Source of the DNA: Rehaibacterium terrae
GTDB taxonomy: Bacteria; Pseudomonadota; Gammaproteobacteria; Xanthomonadales; Xanthomonadaceae
Direction of reading: 5' to 3'
Length of the DNA: 64,000 nt
Assembly: GCF_014202935.1 (NCBI RefSeq)
Contig: NZ_JACHHX010000001.1
Coordinates: forward strand, 247,353-311,352
How positions within the stretch are numbered: position 1 is the first letter of the stretch; every line of letters starts with the position of its first letter. The notes below the pieces were generated by a model. The model had not been told where the DNA came from. It was given only the letters and a program-made list of their open reading frames with translations, and did not search any database. The translations under genes were made by a program, and so were the position numbers. Below are positions 7,031 to 18,575 of this stretch, piece by piece.

Positions 7031-10000
7031 ATGCGTCTCTCAACGATCAAGCTCTCGGGCTTCAAATCCTTCGTCGACCCCACGACCCTGCACCTGCCGA
7101 CCAACATGACCGGCATCGTCGGTCCGAATGGTTGCGGCAAGTCCAACATCATCGACGCCGTGCGCTGGGTGATGGGCGAGAGCTCGGCCAGCCGCCTGCG
7201 CGGGGACAGCCTGACCGACGTGATCTTCTCCGGCTCGTCCACGCGCAAGCCGGTGAGCCAGGCCACGGTCGAGCTGATCTTCGACAACAGCGACGGCGCA
7301 GTCGGTGGCGAGTACGCCCGCTTCAACGAAATCTCGGTCAAGCGCGTGGTCAGCCGCGATGGCCAGAGCAGCTACTTCCTCAACAACGCGCGCTGCCGCC
7401 GCCGCGACATCACCGACCTGTTCCTCGGCACCGGCCTGGGCCCGCGCAGCTACTCGATCATCGAGCAGGGCATGATCTCGCAGATCATCGAGGCGCGGCC
7501 CGAGGACCTGCGCGTGTACCTGGAGGAGGCCGCCGGCATCTCCAAGTACAAGGAGCGCCGCAAGGAGACCGAAACCCGCATCCGCCACACCCGCGAGAAC
7601 CTCGACCGCCTCAACGACCTGCGCGAGGAGATCGACAAGCAGCTCGAACACCTCAAGCGCCAGGCGCGCGCCGCCGAGCTGTACCAGCAGTACCAGGCCG
7701 AGCGGCGCGAAAAGGACGCCCAGCTCAAGGCGCTCGAATACCGCAGGCTCGACGGCCAGCTGGCTGCGCTGCGCGAGACATTGGCGCAGGACGAGACCCG
7801 CCTGGAACAACTGATCGCCGAGCAGCGCCATGCCGAGGCGCAGATCGAAATCTGCCGTGCCCAGCATGGCGAGGCCAGCGAGCGGCTGGCGCAGGTGCAG
7901 GCCGAGGTCTACCGCATCGGCGGCGACATCGCCCGCGTCGAGCAGCAGATCCAGCACCAGCGCGAGCTGTACCAGCGGCTGGAGCGCGCCCGCATCGAGG
8001 CCGACGCCGCCTGGGCCGAAATCGGCGAGCACATCGAGGCCGACGAGCGTCAGCTCGAGGAGCTGCGCCTGGCCATCGCCGAGGCCGAACCGCGGCTGGA
8101 GGCGCTGCAGTCCGAGGATGGTGAACGCCAGGAGGCGCTGCGGAGCACCGAAGCCGCGCTGGCCGACTGGCAGCTGCGCTGGGACGCCTACGCCAAGTCG
8201 CACGCGGAAGCCTCGCGTGCGGCCGAAGTCGAGCGCACCAAAATCGAATACCTGGAGCGGCAGGCGCTGGAAGCCGGCCGGCGCCGCGAAGCACTGGCCA
8301 GCGAGCGCGGTGGCCTGGATGTGACCACACTCGGCCAGGCGCTGGAGGAGATGCGGCTGCGGCACGAGGAGCAGAAGGCCAGCCTGGATGCGCTCGGCGA
8401 GCAGCTCGAACAGCGCAAGCGGGCGGTCGCCGCGCTGCAGGAGCAGCAACGGCAGGCGCAGGCCGAGCTGGCCGAGACCCGCAAGCAGGGCCAGGCCGCG
8501 CGCGGCCGGCTCGGCTCGCTGGAAGCCCTGCAGCACGCCGCGCTCGGCCAGGAAAAGGGCGCCGCGCTCGAATGGCTGCGCCAGCACGGGCTGGAAAACG
8601 CCGCCCGGCTCGGCGAAACGCTGGAGGTCGAGGCCGGCTGGGAAACCGCCGTCGAGACCGTGCTCGGCGCCCTGCTCGAAGCTGTGACGGTCGACGCGCC
8701 CGAGCGGCTGTTCGAGTCGCTGGCGCAGTTCGCCAACGGACGGGTCGCGCTGGTGGCGGCCGACACCGCCCCGGTCGAGGTGGCGCCGGATTCGCTGGCG
8801 GCGCGGCTGCGCGGCCCGGCCGCGATCCGGCGCCTGTTGAAGAATGTCCTGGTCGCCGAGGATCTGGCTGCGGCGAAGGCGCGTCTGCCTGCGCTGGCCG
8901 ATGGCCAGGCGATCGTCACCCGCGCCGGCGAATGGATCGGCCCGGGCTGGGTGCGTGTGCTGCGCTCCGGCGAGGCTCAGCAGGGCGCGCTGGCGCGCGA
9001 GCGCGAGATCCACGCGCTGCGCGAGGAGATCGACACGCTGGCGCGGCGCGAGCACGAACTCAACGAGCAGTTGGCGCTGCTGCGCGACCGTATCCTGGAA
9101 GCCGAGCAGCAGCGCGAGGATGCCCAGCGCAGCCTGTATCTGGCGCATCGCGGCGTGTCCGAGCTGGCCGGCCAGATCCAGAGCCAGCAGGGCCGGCTGG
9201 AGTCGGCGCAGGGCCGGCTCGCCCGCATCGAGCAGGAACTGGCCCAGCTCGCGCAGACGCTGCAGGAGTCGCAGGCGCGCGCCAGCGAGGCGCGTGGCGG
9301 CCTGGAGCGGGCACTCTCGGCCATGGGCGAGCTGGAGTCGCAGCGCGCCGCCCTGGAGAGCGAGCGCCGCCTGCTGATCGACCGCCGCGACGCCGCCCGC
9401 AACGCCGCACGCGAGGTGCGTGAGACCGCGCATCAACTGGCCCTGACGCTGGAGTCCAAGCGCACCCGGGTGGTGTCGCTGACCCAGGCACTGGCGCGCA
9501 TGGGCAGCCAGCGCTCGCAACTGGAAAGCCGCCGCAGCGAACTGGCCGCGCAGCTGGCCGACGGCGACGCGCCGATCCGGCAACTGGAAGCCGAGCGGCA
9601 GGCCTATCTCGATCAGCGCGTGGTGGTCGAGCGCGACCTCGCCGCCGCGCGTTCGGCGGTCGATGGCATCGAGGACGAGATGCGCCGCTACGAACAGACC
9701 CGCCAGCAGCGTGACCAGCAGGCACTGGCGCAGCGCGAGACGATCTCGCGCAAGCGGCTGGAGGAACAGGCACTGGCGCTCAAGGCGCAGCAGCTGGAGG
9801 AGGGCATCGCCGCCGCCGGCATGACGCTCGACGCCGTGCTTTCGGCGCTGCCGCCCGAGGCCGATTTCGATGCCTGGCAGAAGGCGCTGGCCGACCTGGA
9901 GGCCAGGATCCGCCGCCTGGAGCCGGTCAACCTCGCCGCCATCCAGGAGTACGGCGAGCAGTCGCAGCGCAAGACCTACCTCGATTCCCAGCACGCCGAT

Positions 10001-10534
10001 CTCACCTCGGCGCTGGAAACCCTCGAGGACGCCATCCGCAAGATCGACCGCGAGACACGCGGCCGCTTCAAGGACACCTTCGACCGTGTCAACGCCGGCG
10101 TCCAGGAGCTGTTTCCGCGCCTGTTCGGCGGTGGCCACGCCTATCTGGAGCTTACCGGCGAGGACCTGCTCGATACCGGCGTGGCGATCATGGCCCGTCC
10201 GCCCGGCAAGCGGCCGTCGAACATCTCGCTGCTGTCCGGCGGCGAGAAGGCGCTGACCGCGGTGGCGCTGGTGTTCGCCATCTTCCGCCTCAACCCGGCG
10301 CCGTTCTGCCTGCTCGACGAGGTCGACGCACCGCTGGACGAGGCCAACGTCGGCCGCTTCTGCGCGATGGTGAGCGAGATGAGCGAGAAGGTGCAGTTCC
10401 TGTTCGTCACTCACAACAAGGCGACCATGGAGGCTGCGCGTCAACTGTGCGGCGTGACCATGCGCGAGCCGGGCGTGTCGCGCCTGGTCTCGGTCGACCT
10501 GGCCGAAGCCTCGCGCCTGGCCGGCGCCGCCTGA
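7031..10534 (+). CDS. smc: Chromosome segregation protein SMC
   Basis: An SMC ATPase of 1167 residues, the normal length. The N-terminal head has the Walker A motif GPNGCGKSN (K37). Two coiled-coil arms rich in Glu, Gln, Arg and Ala flank a hinge around residues 500-650, with the GALLEAVTVDAPERLFE region. The C-terminal head carries the ABC signature LLSGGEKAL and Walker B FCLLDEVDAPLD (D1096, E1097). With ScpA and ScpB, encoded 1.5-3 kb away on the other strand, it forms the bacterial condensin that loads on DNA and extrudes loops. Gammaproteobacteria with smc-scpAB lack the alternative MukBEF as a rule. zipA and ligA follow on the same strand. Confidence 0.97.
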   Translation: MRLSTIKLSGFKSFVDPTTLHLPTNMTGIVGPNGCGKSNIIDAVRWVMGESSASRLRGDSLTDVIFSGSSTRKPVSQATVELIFDNSDGAVGGEYARFNEISVKRVVSRDGQSSYFLNNARCRRRDITDLFLGTGLGPRSYSIIEQGMISQIIEARPEDLRVYLEEAAGISKYKERRKETETRIRHTRENLDRLNDLREEIDKQLEHLKRQARAAELYQQYQAERREKDAQLKALEYRRLDGQLAALRETLAQDETRLEQLIAEQRHAEAQIEICRAQHGEASERLAQVQAEVYRIGGDIARVEQQIQHQRELYQRLERARIEADAAWAEIGEHIEADERQLEELRLAIAEAEPRLEALQSEDGERQEALRSTEAALADWQLRWDAYAKSHAEASRAAEVERTKIEYLERQALEAGRRREALASERGGLDVTTLGQALEEMRLRHEEQKASLDALGEQLEQRKRAVAALQEQQRQAQAELAETRKQGQAARGRLGSLEALQHAALGQEKGAALEWLRQHGLENAARLGETLEVEAGWETAVETVLGALLEAVTVDAPERLFESLAQFANGRVALVAADTAPVEVAPDSLAARLRGPAAIRRLLKNVLVAEDLAAAKARLPALADGQAIVTRAGEWIGPGWVRVLRSGEAQQGALAREREIHALREEIDTLARREHELNEQLALLRDRILEAEQQREDAQRSLYLAHRGVSELAGQIQSQQGRLESAQGRLARIEQELAQLAQTLQESQARASEARGGLERALSAMGELESQRAALESERRLLIDRRDAARNAAREVRETAHQLALTLESKRTRVVSLTQALARMGSQRSQLESRRSELAAQLADGDAPIRQLEAERQAYLDQRVVVERDLAAARSAVDGIEDEMRRYEQTRQQRDQQALAQRETISRKRLEEQALALKAQQLEEGIAAAGMTLDAVLSALPPEADFDAWQKALADLEARIRRLEPVNLAAIQEYGEQSQRKTYLDSQHADLTSALETLEDAIRKIDRETRGRFKDTFDRVNAGVQELFPRLFGGGHAYLELTGEDLLDTGVAIMARPPGKRPSNISLLSGGEKALTAVALVFAIFRLNPAPFCLLDEVDAPLDEANVGRFCAMVSEMSEKVQFLFVTHNKATMEAARQLCGVTMREPGVSRLVSVDLAEASRLAGAA

Positions 10535-10556
10535 CCGGAACAGAGGGAGCACACCC

Positions 10557-11321
10557 GTGGACGCCACCCAGCTTCGCATCATCCTGCTCATCGCCGGCCT
10601 GGTGCTGATTGCCGCGATCTATTTCCTCGGTCGGCCGAAGAAGCCCGATCAGGGACGCCGCAGTGCCGCGCCTGCGCCCAAGCGCAGCGGAGCGCGTGTG
10701 GAGCCGACGCTCAAGGAGATCATCGAAGCCGAGGCTGCCGAACACGCGCAGGGACGGGACGACCCGCGCGACGTGCAGGACGAGCTGGAACTGATCGACC
10801 GCAGCCTCGGCGACGGCGAGCCGCGCGCGGCGCCTGGCGGCGGGCAGTCCGGGCTGGGTGCCCGGCCGCAGACCGACTACGACCGCATCGTCACCCTCTA
10901 CATTGCCGCCCGCGCCGGCCACCTGCTGCACGGCCCCGACCTGGTGGTCGCCGCCGAGCGCGCCGGTCTGGTCTACGGTCACATGAACATCTTCCATCGC
11001 CTGCTCGATGGCCATCCCGAGGCCGGGCCGGTGTTCTCGGTTGCCAACATCCTGCAGCCGGGCAGCTTCGACATGGCGCAGATCCAGACACTGCAGACCC
11101 CGGGCATCACCTTCTTCATGACCCTGCCGGGCCCCATGCCGGCGCTCGATGCCTGGGACATGATGCTGCCGACCGCGCAACGCATGGCCGAACTGCTCGA
11201 CGCGGTGGTGCTGGACGAGGAGCGCAACGCGCTCGGCCGTCAGCGCATCGCCCACATCCGCGATGAGCTGCGCGCCTACGACCGCAAGCAGGAAAAACTG
11301 CACCAGCCGCCCCGCTGGTGA
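10557..11321 (+). CDS. zipA: Cell division protein ZipA
   Basis: A 254-residue protein starting at GTG 10557, with a Shine-Dalgarno-like GAGGGA about 10 bases upstream. The topology is that of ZipA: a short periplasmic N-terminus, one membrane helix (LRIILLIAGLVLIAAIYFLG), a charged linker, and a C-terminal FtsZ-binding domain (about residues 115-245) with the LQPGSFDM and PGITFFMTLPGP segments. ZipA anchors FtsZ to the inner membrane at the divisome. It lies 23 bases after smc and before ligA, and zipA-ligA is a conserved gammaproteobacterial pair. It is shorter than the 328-residue E. coli protein because the Pro/Gln linker is short. Confidence 0.93.
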   Translation: MDATQLRIILLIAGLVLIAAIYFLGRPKKPDQGRRSAAPAPKRSGARVEPTLKEIIEAEAAEHAQGRDDPRDVQDELELIDRSLGDGEPRAAPGGGQSGLGARPQTDYDRIVTLYIAARAGHLLHGPDLVVAAERAGLVYGHMNIFHRLLDGHPEAGPVFSVANILQPGSFDMAQIQTLQTPGITFFMTLPGPMPALDAWDMMLPTAQRMAELLDAVVLDEERNALGRQRIAHIRDELRAYDRKQEKLHQPPRW

Positions 11322-11350
11322 CCGCATCCACCCTGCAGGGGCGGCCTCAG

Positions 11351-13914
<2,564 letters not shown>

Positions 13915-13955
13915 CGGAACCGCTGCGCCGCAGGGTATGTTGTAGAACGGTGCAA

Positions 13956-14100
13956 GCCGCGACCGCCATGGCTGGAAACGAGTGAAGAGGAGTGAGGAGT
14001 GAGGGAGCGACAAGGCTGCGGTCAGCCGATGCTTTCCCTCGTTTCTCACTCCTCTTCACTCACTCCTCTTCACTCACTCCTCTTCACTCACTCCTCGGCT
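13956..14100. repeat. GTGA-rich intergenic repeat, copy B (ligA-epmA gap), with a large inverted repeat
   Basis: Related to copy A before ligA (same opening, same AACGAGTGAAGAGGAG core, same GCTGCG and AGCCGATGCTTTC blocks). The left arm from 13975 (GAAACGAGTGAAGAGGAGTG) is complementary to the right arm from 14040 onward (CGTTTCTCACTCCTCTTCAC), so a long hairpin can form. The right arm is extended by a 14-base tandem array. Confidence 0.75.
14042..14096. repeat. 14-base tandem repeat (two-heptamer unit)
   Basis: Three exact copies of TTCACTCACTCCTC occupy 14055-14068, 14069-14082 and 14083-14096, preceded by one imperfect copy from 14042. On the other strand the unit reads GAGGAGT GAGTGAA, that is two related heptamers. 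Copy number is likely to vary between strains by slippage. Confidence 0.9.
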
Positions 14101-14206
14101 CTCGCGGTCGCGGCTGAGGCCGTCGGCCTCCGGGAGACGACCACGTCGTTCCTGCAGTCGTGTCCTTCTCCGCGCTTCCCTTGCGCCGCATCTCCAGACT
14201 TCGACG

Positions 14207-15193
14207 ATGACTACGAATCCCGCCAACGACTGGCAACCCACCGCCCCGCTCAGGGCGCTCAAGCTGCGCGCCGGGCTGTACGCGCTGATCCGCCGCTTCT
14301 TCGCCGAGCGCGGCGTGCTCGAGGTCGAGACGCCGATCCTCTCCGAGGCCGGCAATACCGATCCCAACATCCAGAGCCTGAGCCTGGAATTCGAGGGCCC
14401 CGCCGCAGCCGGCCAGCGCCGGCGCTGGCTGCGCACCTCGCCGGAGCACGCGCTCAAGCGGCTGCTCGCTGCCGGCGTCGGCGACTGCTACGAACTCGGT
14501 CGGGTGTTCCGCAACGGCGAGGCCGGCAAGTGCCACAATCCCGAGTTCACCATGCTCGAGTGGTACCGCGAGGGCTGGGACCACCATCGCCTGATGGAGG
14601 AGTGTGCCGATCTGGTGCAGGCGGCGATGGCGCTGGTCGGCAAGCGCACCACGGTGCGCCGGATGAGCTTCGGCGAGCTCTACCGCGACCGTTTCGGGCT
14701 CGACCCGCATACCGCCAGCGAGGCCGAGCTGTACGCGCCGCTGGCGATGTTCGGCATCGATCCGCAGGGCCTGACCCGCGACGATCTGCTCGACCTGCTG
14801 ATGACCCATCTCGTCCAGCCGGTACTGCCCGACAACCGCATCCTGCTGCTCTACGACTATCCGGCCTCGCAGTGCGCACTGGCGCGGATCCGCCCCGGTG
14901 AGCCGCCGGTGGCCGAGCGCTTCGAGCTGTACCTGGGCCCGCTGGAACTGGCCAACGGCTACCACGAGCTGTGCGACGCCGGCGAGCAGCGCGAACGGTT
15001 CGGCAGGGATCTGGTCGTTCGCCACCGTCGCGGCCAGGTGCGGCCGCCGGTCGATGAGCGGCTGCTGGCGGCGCTCGACGCCGGCCTGCCGTCCTGCGCG
15101 GGCGTCGCCCTGGGCGTGGACCGCCTGTTGATGGCCATGCTGGGCTGCGAGCGGATCGCCGATGTGCTGGCCTTCCCGTTCGAACGCGCCTGA
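14207..15193 (+). CDS. epmA: Elongation factor P--(R)-beta-lysine ligase
   Basis: The protein has 328 residues, equal in size to E. coli EpmA (PoxA/GenX). It is a class II lysyl-tRNA-synthetase-like catalytic core without the N-terminal anticodon-binding domain. Motif 2 is visible in FRNGEAGKCHNPEFTMLEWY and motif 3 in the C-terminal GVALGVDRLLMAMLG. It attaches beta-lysine to a conserved lysine of EF-P, which helps ribosomes through polyproline stretches. The partners efp and epmB are not in this window. It lies 292 bases after ligA, behind repeat copy B, so it may have its own promoter. Confidence 0.93.
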   Translation: MTTNPANDWQPTAPLRALKLRAGLYALIRRFFAERGVLEVETPILSEAGNTDPNIQSLSLEFEGPAAAGQRRRWLRTSPEHALKRLLAAGVGDCYELGRVFRNGEAGKCHNPEFTMLEWYREGWDHHRLMEECADLVQAAMALVGKRTTVRRMSFGELYRDRFGLDPHTASEAELYAPLAMFGIDPQGLTRDDLLDLLMTHLVQPVLPDNRILLLYDYPASQCALARIRPGEPPVAERFELYLGPLELANGYHELCDAGEQRERFGRDLVVRHRRGQVRPPVDERLLAALDAGLPSCAGVALGVDRLLMAMLGCERIADVLAFPFERA

Positions 15194-15236
15194 GCGTCGG
15201 TCGCAAGCCGCCTGGCGGGGCGCAGCACCGCTCGGC

Positions 15237-15265
15237 TTGGCAGTGCCAGGGCGTTGAGTCAGACT
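15237..15265 (+). promoter_or_regulatory. Candidate sigma-70 promoter for the GGDEF-EAL gene
   Basis: TTGGCA (15237-15242, 5 of 6 to the -35 consensus) is followed after exactly 17 bases by CAGACT (3 of 6). The start codon is 35 bases downstream. The weak -10 keeps confidence low. Confidence 0.3.
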
Positions 15266-15299
15266 TGTCGACGTCTCGCCTGGCAGACGCGGGACGCCG

Positions 15300-18200
15300 A
15301 TGGCAACGGAGCCTGGCCCTCGCGTGACCACTCGTCCGACCACGACGGCATCTCCCCCGATTTCCGGCGACGCTGCGGCGCCGGCGACGCAATCGGGCAG
15401 CGTCCCCTTCCCGCACCTGGCGGCCCTGCTGGCGTCGCGGCTCGAGTCCGCCATCGAGGGCGCCATGTGTCTGGTGCTCGTGCTCGATCCGGAGACCGGT
15501 CGGCTGCAGGTCGCGCATGCAGAGCGCCTGCCGCAACGGTGGGTGGAGGCGGTCGCCGGGCTGCGTCCGGACCCCTCCCTGGGCAGCTGCCCGCGCGCCG
15601 TGGCGCTGGGGCGGCGCGTGCTGACGCCCGACGTGGCCGCCGATCCGCATTGGGCGCCGCTGCTCCCGCTGGCCGACGAGCTCGGGCTGCGCGCCTGCTG
15701 GTCCGAGCCGATGATCGATGCGGCGGGCTGCGTGCGCGGCGCGCTGTCGGTGTACTTCGACCGCGTGCGCGAGCCGACCGAATGCGAGCTGCGGACGCTG
15801 GCCGACTTCGGGCGGCTCGCCGGCCTGGCCGCCGGGCTGCATGCCGCCGTGCTCGGCGAGCAGGAGATGGCGCGCATCGACAACGCTGCCGTGCGCGTGC
15901 TGTCGAAGTTCATGAGCCAGGGCGAGCCGCGCCGGCGCGCCGAGGAGATGGTGCGGGAACTGGCCGCGCTCACCGAGAGCGAGCACGGCCTGCTGGCCGA
16001 GGTGGTCCGCGACGGACAGGGCGGCGTTCTCCTGCGGGCGCTGGCATTGACCGCCGAGCCCTGGGACGGGGCCTCGGCCGAGTTGCATCGCCAGTACCTC
16101 GACAGCGGGCTGGAGATACACAATCTGGACAGCCTGCTCGGGTATCCGGTCACCAGCGGCGAGCCGCTGATCGCCAACGATCCGCCCGGCCATCCGGGCT
16201 GGGGCGGCACCCTGCCGGCGGGGCATTTCCCGTTGCGCAACTTTCTCGGTGTGCCGCTCAAGCGCGGGGACGAGGTGATCGGCCTGCTGGCGCTCGCCAA
16301 TCGTGACGGCGGCTACAACGAGCGGATGCTTTCACGGCTCAAGGCCGTGTTTGCGGCCTGCGCCAGCATGATCGTCTGGCTGCGCACGGATGCCGAGCAC
16401 CGTGCCGCCAAACGACGGCTCGAGGAGGAGCGCGCGCTGTTGCGGGTCGTGGTGGAGAGCCTGCCCGACCCGGTGGCGATCAAGGATGCCGACGGTGCCT
16501 ATCTGGAGTGCAATCCGATCTTCGCCGACTTCGTCGGCATGAAGCGCGAGGACATCGTGGGACGCCACGCCGGCGATATCTTCCCGCCCGAGGTCGCCGC
16601 CCGCTTCGAGGAGGACGACCGCCGCGCGATCGCGTCGGATTCGGTCATCACCGCGATGCACTGGCAGAAACACGGCATCACGGGCCAGATGTGCCTGATC
16701 CAGATCCACAAGCTCGCCTTGCGCACCGCCGAGGGGCGCCTGCGCGGCGTGCTGATGGCGGCGCGCGACGTCACCGACATCTACCGCAGGAACGAGCGCG
16801 AGCGGCTGGCGGCGGAAGTGTTCGCCAGCTCGGCGGAAGGGCTCGCGGTCACCGATGCCGCGGGCATCGTCGTGCAGGTCAACCCGATGCTGGAGGAGAT
16901 GCTCGGTCGCAGCGAGTCCGAGCTGGTGGGCCAGCCTTGGCACCTGCTCGATCCGGAACTGCTGCGCGGCGGCCTGGCCGACGACCGGCTGCCGCCGGAG
17001 GGGCACCGGGGCGAAGGCTGGCTGACCCACGTCGACGGTTCGCGTTATCCGGTATGGCGCACGGTCACCGCCGCACGCGACGAGCAGGGGCGGACGGTCA
17101 ACTTCATCCTCGGCTACCTCAACATCGCCGAGCTGGTGCTCGCGCGCGAGCATCTCGACCACCTGGCCCACCACGATGCACTGACCGGCCTGCCCAACCG
17201 CGCACTGCTGACCAGGGATCTGCAGCGGGTGCTGTCGCGGGCGCGCTTCATGCACAGCGGCGTGGCGATCCTGTTTCTGGATCTGGATGGCTTCAAGAAC
17301 ATCAACGATTCGCTCGGTCACAGCGTCGGCGACCGTCTGTTGCAGGCGGTCGCCGCGCGGCTGCGCGCGCTGATCCGCGACAGCGACATGGTGGCGCGGA
17401 TCGGCGGCGACGAGTTCGTGATCGTGCTGGAATCGCTGAAGGATCCCGGCGGCGCCGAGCGCGTCGCGGAGAAGGTGATGGAGGCGTTCAACGAGCCTTT
17501 CGTGGTCGGCGAACACAGCCTGTACCTGACCCCGAGCATCGGCATCAGCCTGTATCCGGGCGACGGCGAGGACGCCGAAACCCTGCTGCGCAATGCCGAT
17601 ACCGCGATGTATGCGGCCAAGGCGGCTGGCCGCAACACCTTGCGCTTCTATTCGCGCGAGCTTACCCGCGCCGCTGCCGAGCGGCTGGCCTACGACAACG
17701 CCTTGCGCACGGCGCTGCAGCGGGGCGAGTTCACGCTGCATTTCCAGCCGGTGATCGGTCTGGCCGAGCGGCGGATGGTCGCGGCCGAGGTCCTGCTGCG
17801 CTGGCGCAGCGAGATGATCGGCGAGGTTTCGCCCGCCGAGTTCATTCCGGTGGCCGAGTCCAGCGGCCTGATCGTGCCGATCGGCGCCTGGGTGCTCGAA
17901 CATGCCATCGCCCAGGCGGCCCGCTGGCGGGAGGCGGGCCTGCCGTCGCTGCGCTTCGCGGTGAACGTGTCGGTGCGGCAACTCGAGCGCGGTGGCTTCG
18001 ACCGACAGGTGTTCGCCCTGCTCGAGCGCTTCGGCCTGCCGCCGGCGTCGCTGGAGCTGGAGGTCACCGAGAGCGTGCTGGCACACCAGGAGGAGCAATC
18101 GCAGATCCTCGCCCAGCTCAAGGCGTTGCGGGACGGCGGCGTGCACATCGCCATCGACGATTTCGGCACCGGCTACTCCTCGCTGGCGCGATTGCAGCGG

Positions 18201-18476
18201 ATGCCGGTCGACCGGATCAAGATCGACCGCGCCTTCATCAGCGGCGAGGAGAATGGCGGCGAGCACGCACATGCCATCGCCCGCGCCATCGCGGCGGTGG
18301 CCGGCGAGCTTGGCCTGGCGCTGACGGCCGAAGGCATCGAGGACGCCGAGCACGCGCGTTTCGCGCAGGAGCTCGGTTGCGACGAAGTGCAGGGCTGGTG
18401 GTTCGGCCGGCCGATGTCGGCCGAGGCGTTCGAGCGCAGCCTGCGCGCGTCCATGGCCGCGCTAACCGGCGACTGA
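15300..18476 (+). CDS. GAF-GAF-PAS-PAS-GGDEF-EAL cyclic-di-GMP turnover protein
   Basis: A soluble 1058-residue protein with no membrane helix. GAF-like domains span about residues 45-185 and 200-350, PAS domains about 380-500 and 510-620, a GGDEF domain about 630-790 and an EAL domain about 800-1050. The cyclase motif is intact (GGDEF, residues 702-706). The phosphodiesterase domain has EVL in place of EAL (E830, AAEVLLRWR), with the downstream metal and catalytic residues present: LEVTES, DDFGTGYSSL (D953, D954), KIDRAF and AEGIED. Both activities are therefore possible. I infer that the GAF and PAS modules sense a small cytoplasmic signal. It stands alone between epmA and a DUF3011 gene, so its pathway is not shown by context. 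Confidence 0.92.
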   Translation: MATEPGPRVTTRPTTTASPPISGDAAAPATQSGSVPFPHLAALLASRLESAIEGAMCLVLVLDPETGRLQVAHAERLPQRWVEAVAGLRPDPSLGSCPRAVALGRRVLTPDVAADPHWAPLLPLADELGLRACWSEPMIDAAGCVRGALSVYFDRVREPTECELRTLADFGRLAGLAAGLHAAVLGEQEMARIDNAAVRVLSKFMSQGEPRRRAEEMVRELAALTESEHGLLAEVVRDGQGGVLLRALALTAEPWDGASAELHRQYLDSGLEIHNLDSLLGYPVTSGEPLIANDPPGHPGWGGTLPAGHFPLRNFLGVPLKRGDEVIGLLALANRDGGYNERMLSRLKAVFAACASMIVWLRTDAEHRAAKRRLEEERALLRVVVESLPDPVAIKDADGAYLECNPIFADFVGMKREDIVGRHAGDIFPPEVAARFEEDDRRAIASDSVITAMHWQKHGITGQMCLIQIHKLALRTAEGRLRGVLMAARDVTDIYRRNERERLAAEVFASSAEGLAVTDAAGIVVQVNPMLEEMLGRSESELVGQPWHLLDPELLRGGLADDRLPPEGHRGEGWLTHVDGSRYPVWRTVTAARDEQGRTVNFILGYLNIAELVLAREHLDHLAHHDALTGLPNRALLTRDLQRVLSRARFMHSGVAILFLDLDGFKNINDSLGHSVGDRLLQAVAARLRALIRDSDMVARIGGDEFVIVLESLKDPGGAERVAEKVMEAFNEPFVVGEHSLYLTPSIGISLYPGDGEDAETLLRNADTAMYAAKAAGRNTLRFYSRELTRAAAERLAYDNALRTALQRGEFTLHFQPVIGLAERRMVAAEVLLRWRSEMIGEVSPAEFIPVAESSGLIVPIGAWVLEHAIAQAARWREAGLPSLRFAVNVSVRQLERGGFDRQVFALLERFGLPPASLELEVTESVLAHQEEQSQILAQLKALRDGGVHIAIDDFGTGYSSLARLQRMPVDRIKIDRAFISGEENGGEHAHAIARAIAAVAGELGLALTAEGIEDAEHARFAQELGCDEVQGWWFGRPMSAEAFERSLRASMAALTGD

Positions 18477-18575
18477 ACATCGATCGCGGCGGCCGGCCGG
18501 GTTGGCCGCGTATTCATCCGGACTCGCCTAGCGTCGTGGCGCGGCATGAGCCGCGAGAGGCGAGGTGGACGGGCG

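Noticed and set aside
7040..10591. Open reading frame of about 1180 codons antisense to smc
   Set aside because: GC-rich codon bias leaves the opposite strand open. The smc protein is full length with all motifs; the antisense product is Leu/Arg/Gly-rich and matches nothing.
14042..14096. CRISPR-like array
   Set aside because: The 14-base units are contiguous without spacers; this is a tandem repeat, not a CRISPR.
17787..17795. EVL motif read as an inactive phosphodiesterase
   Set aside because: The conserved feature is Glu-x-Leu; the metal-binding Glu and the other catalytic residues are present, so loss of activity cannot be claimed.
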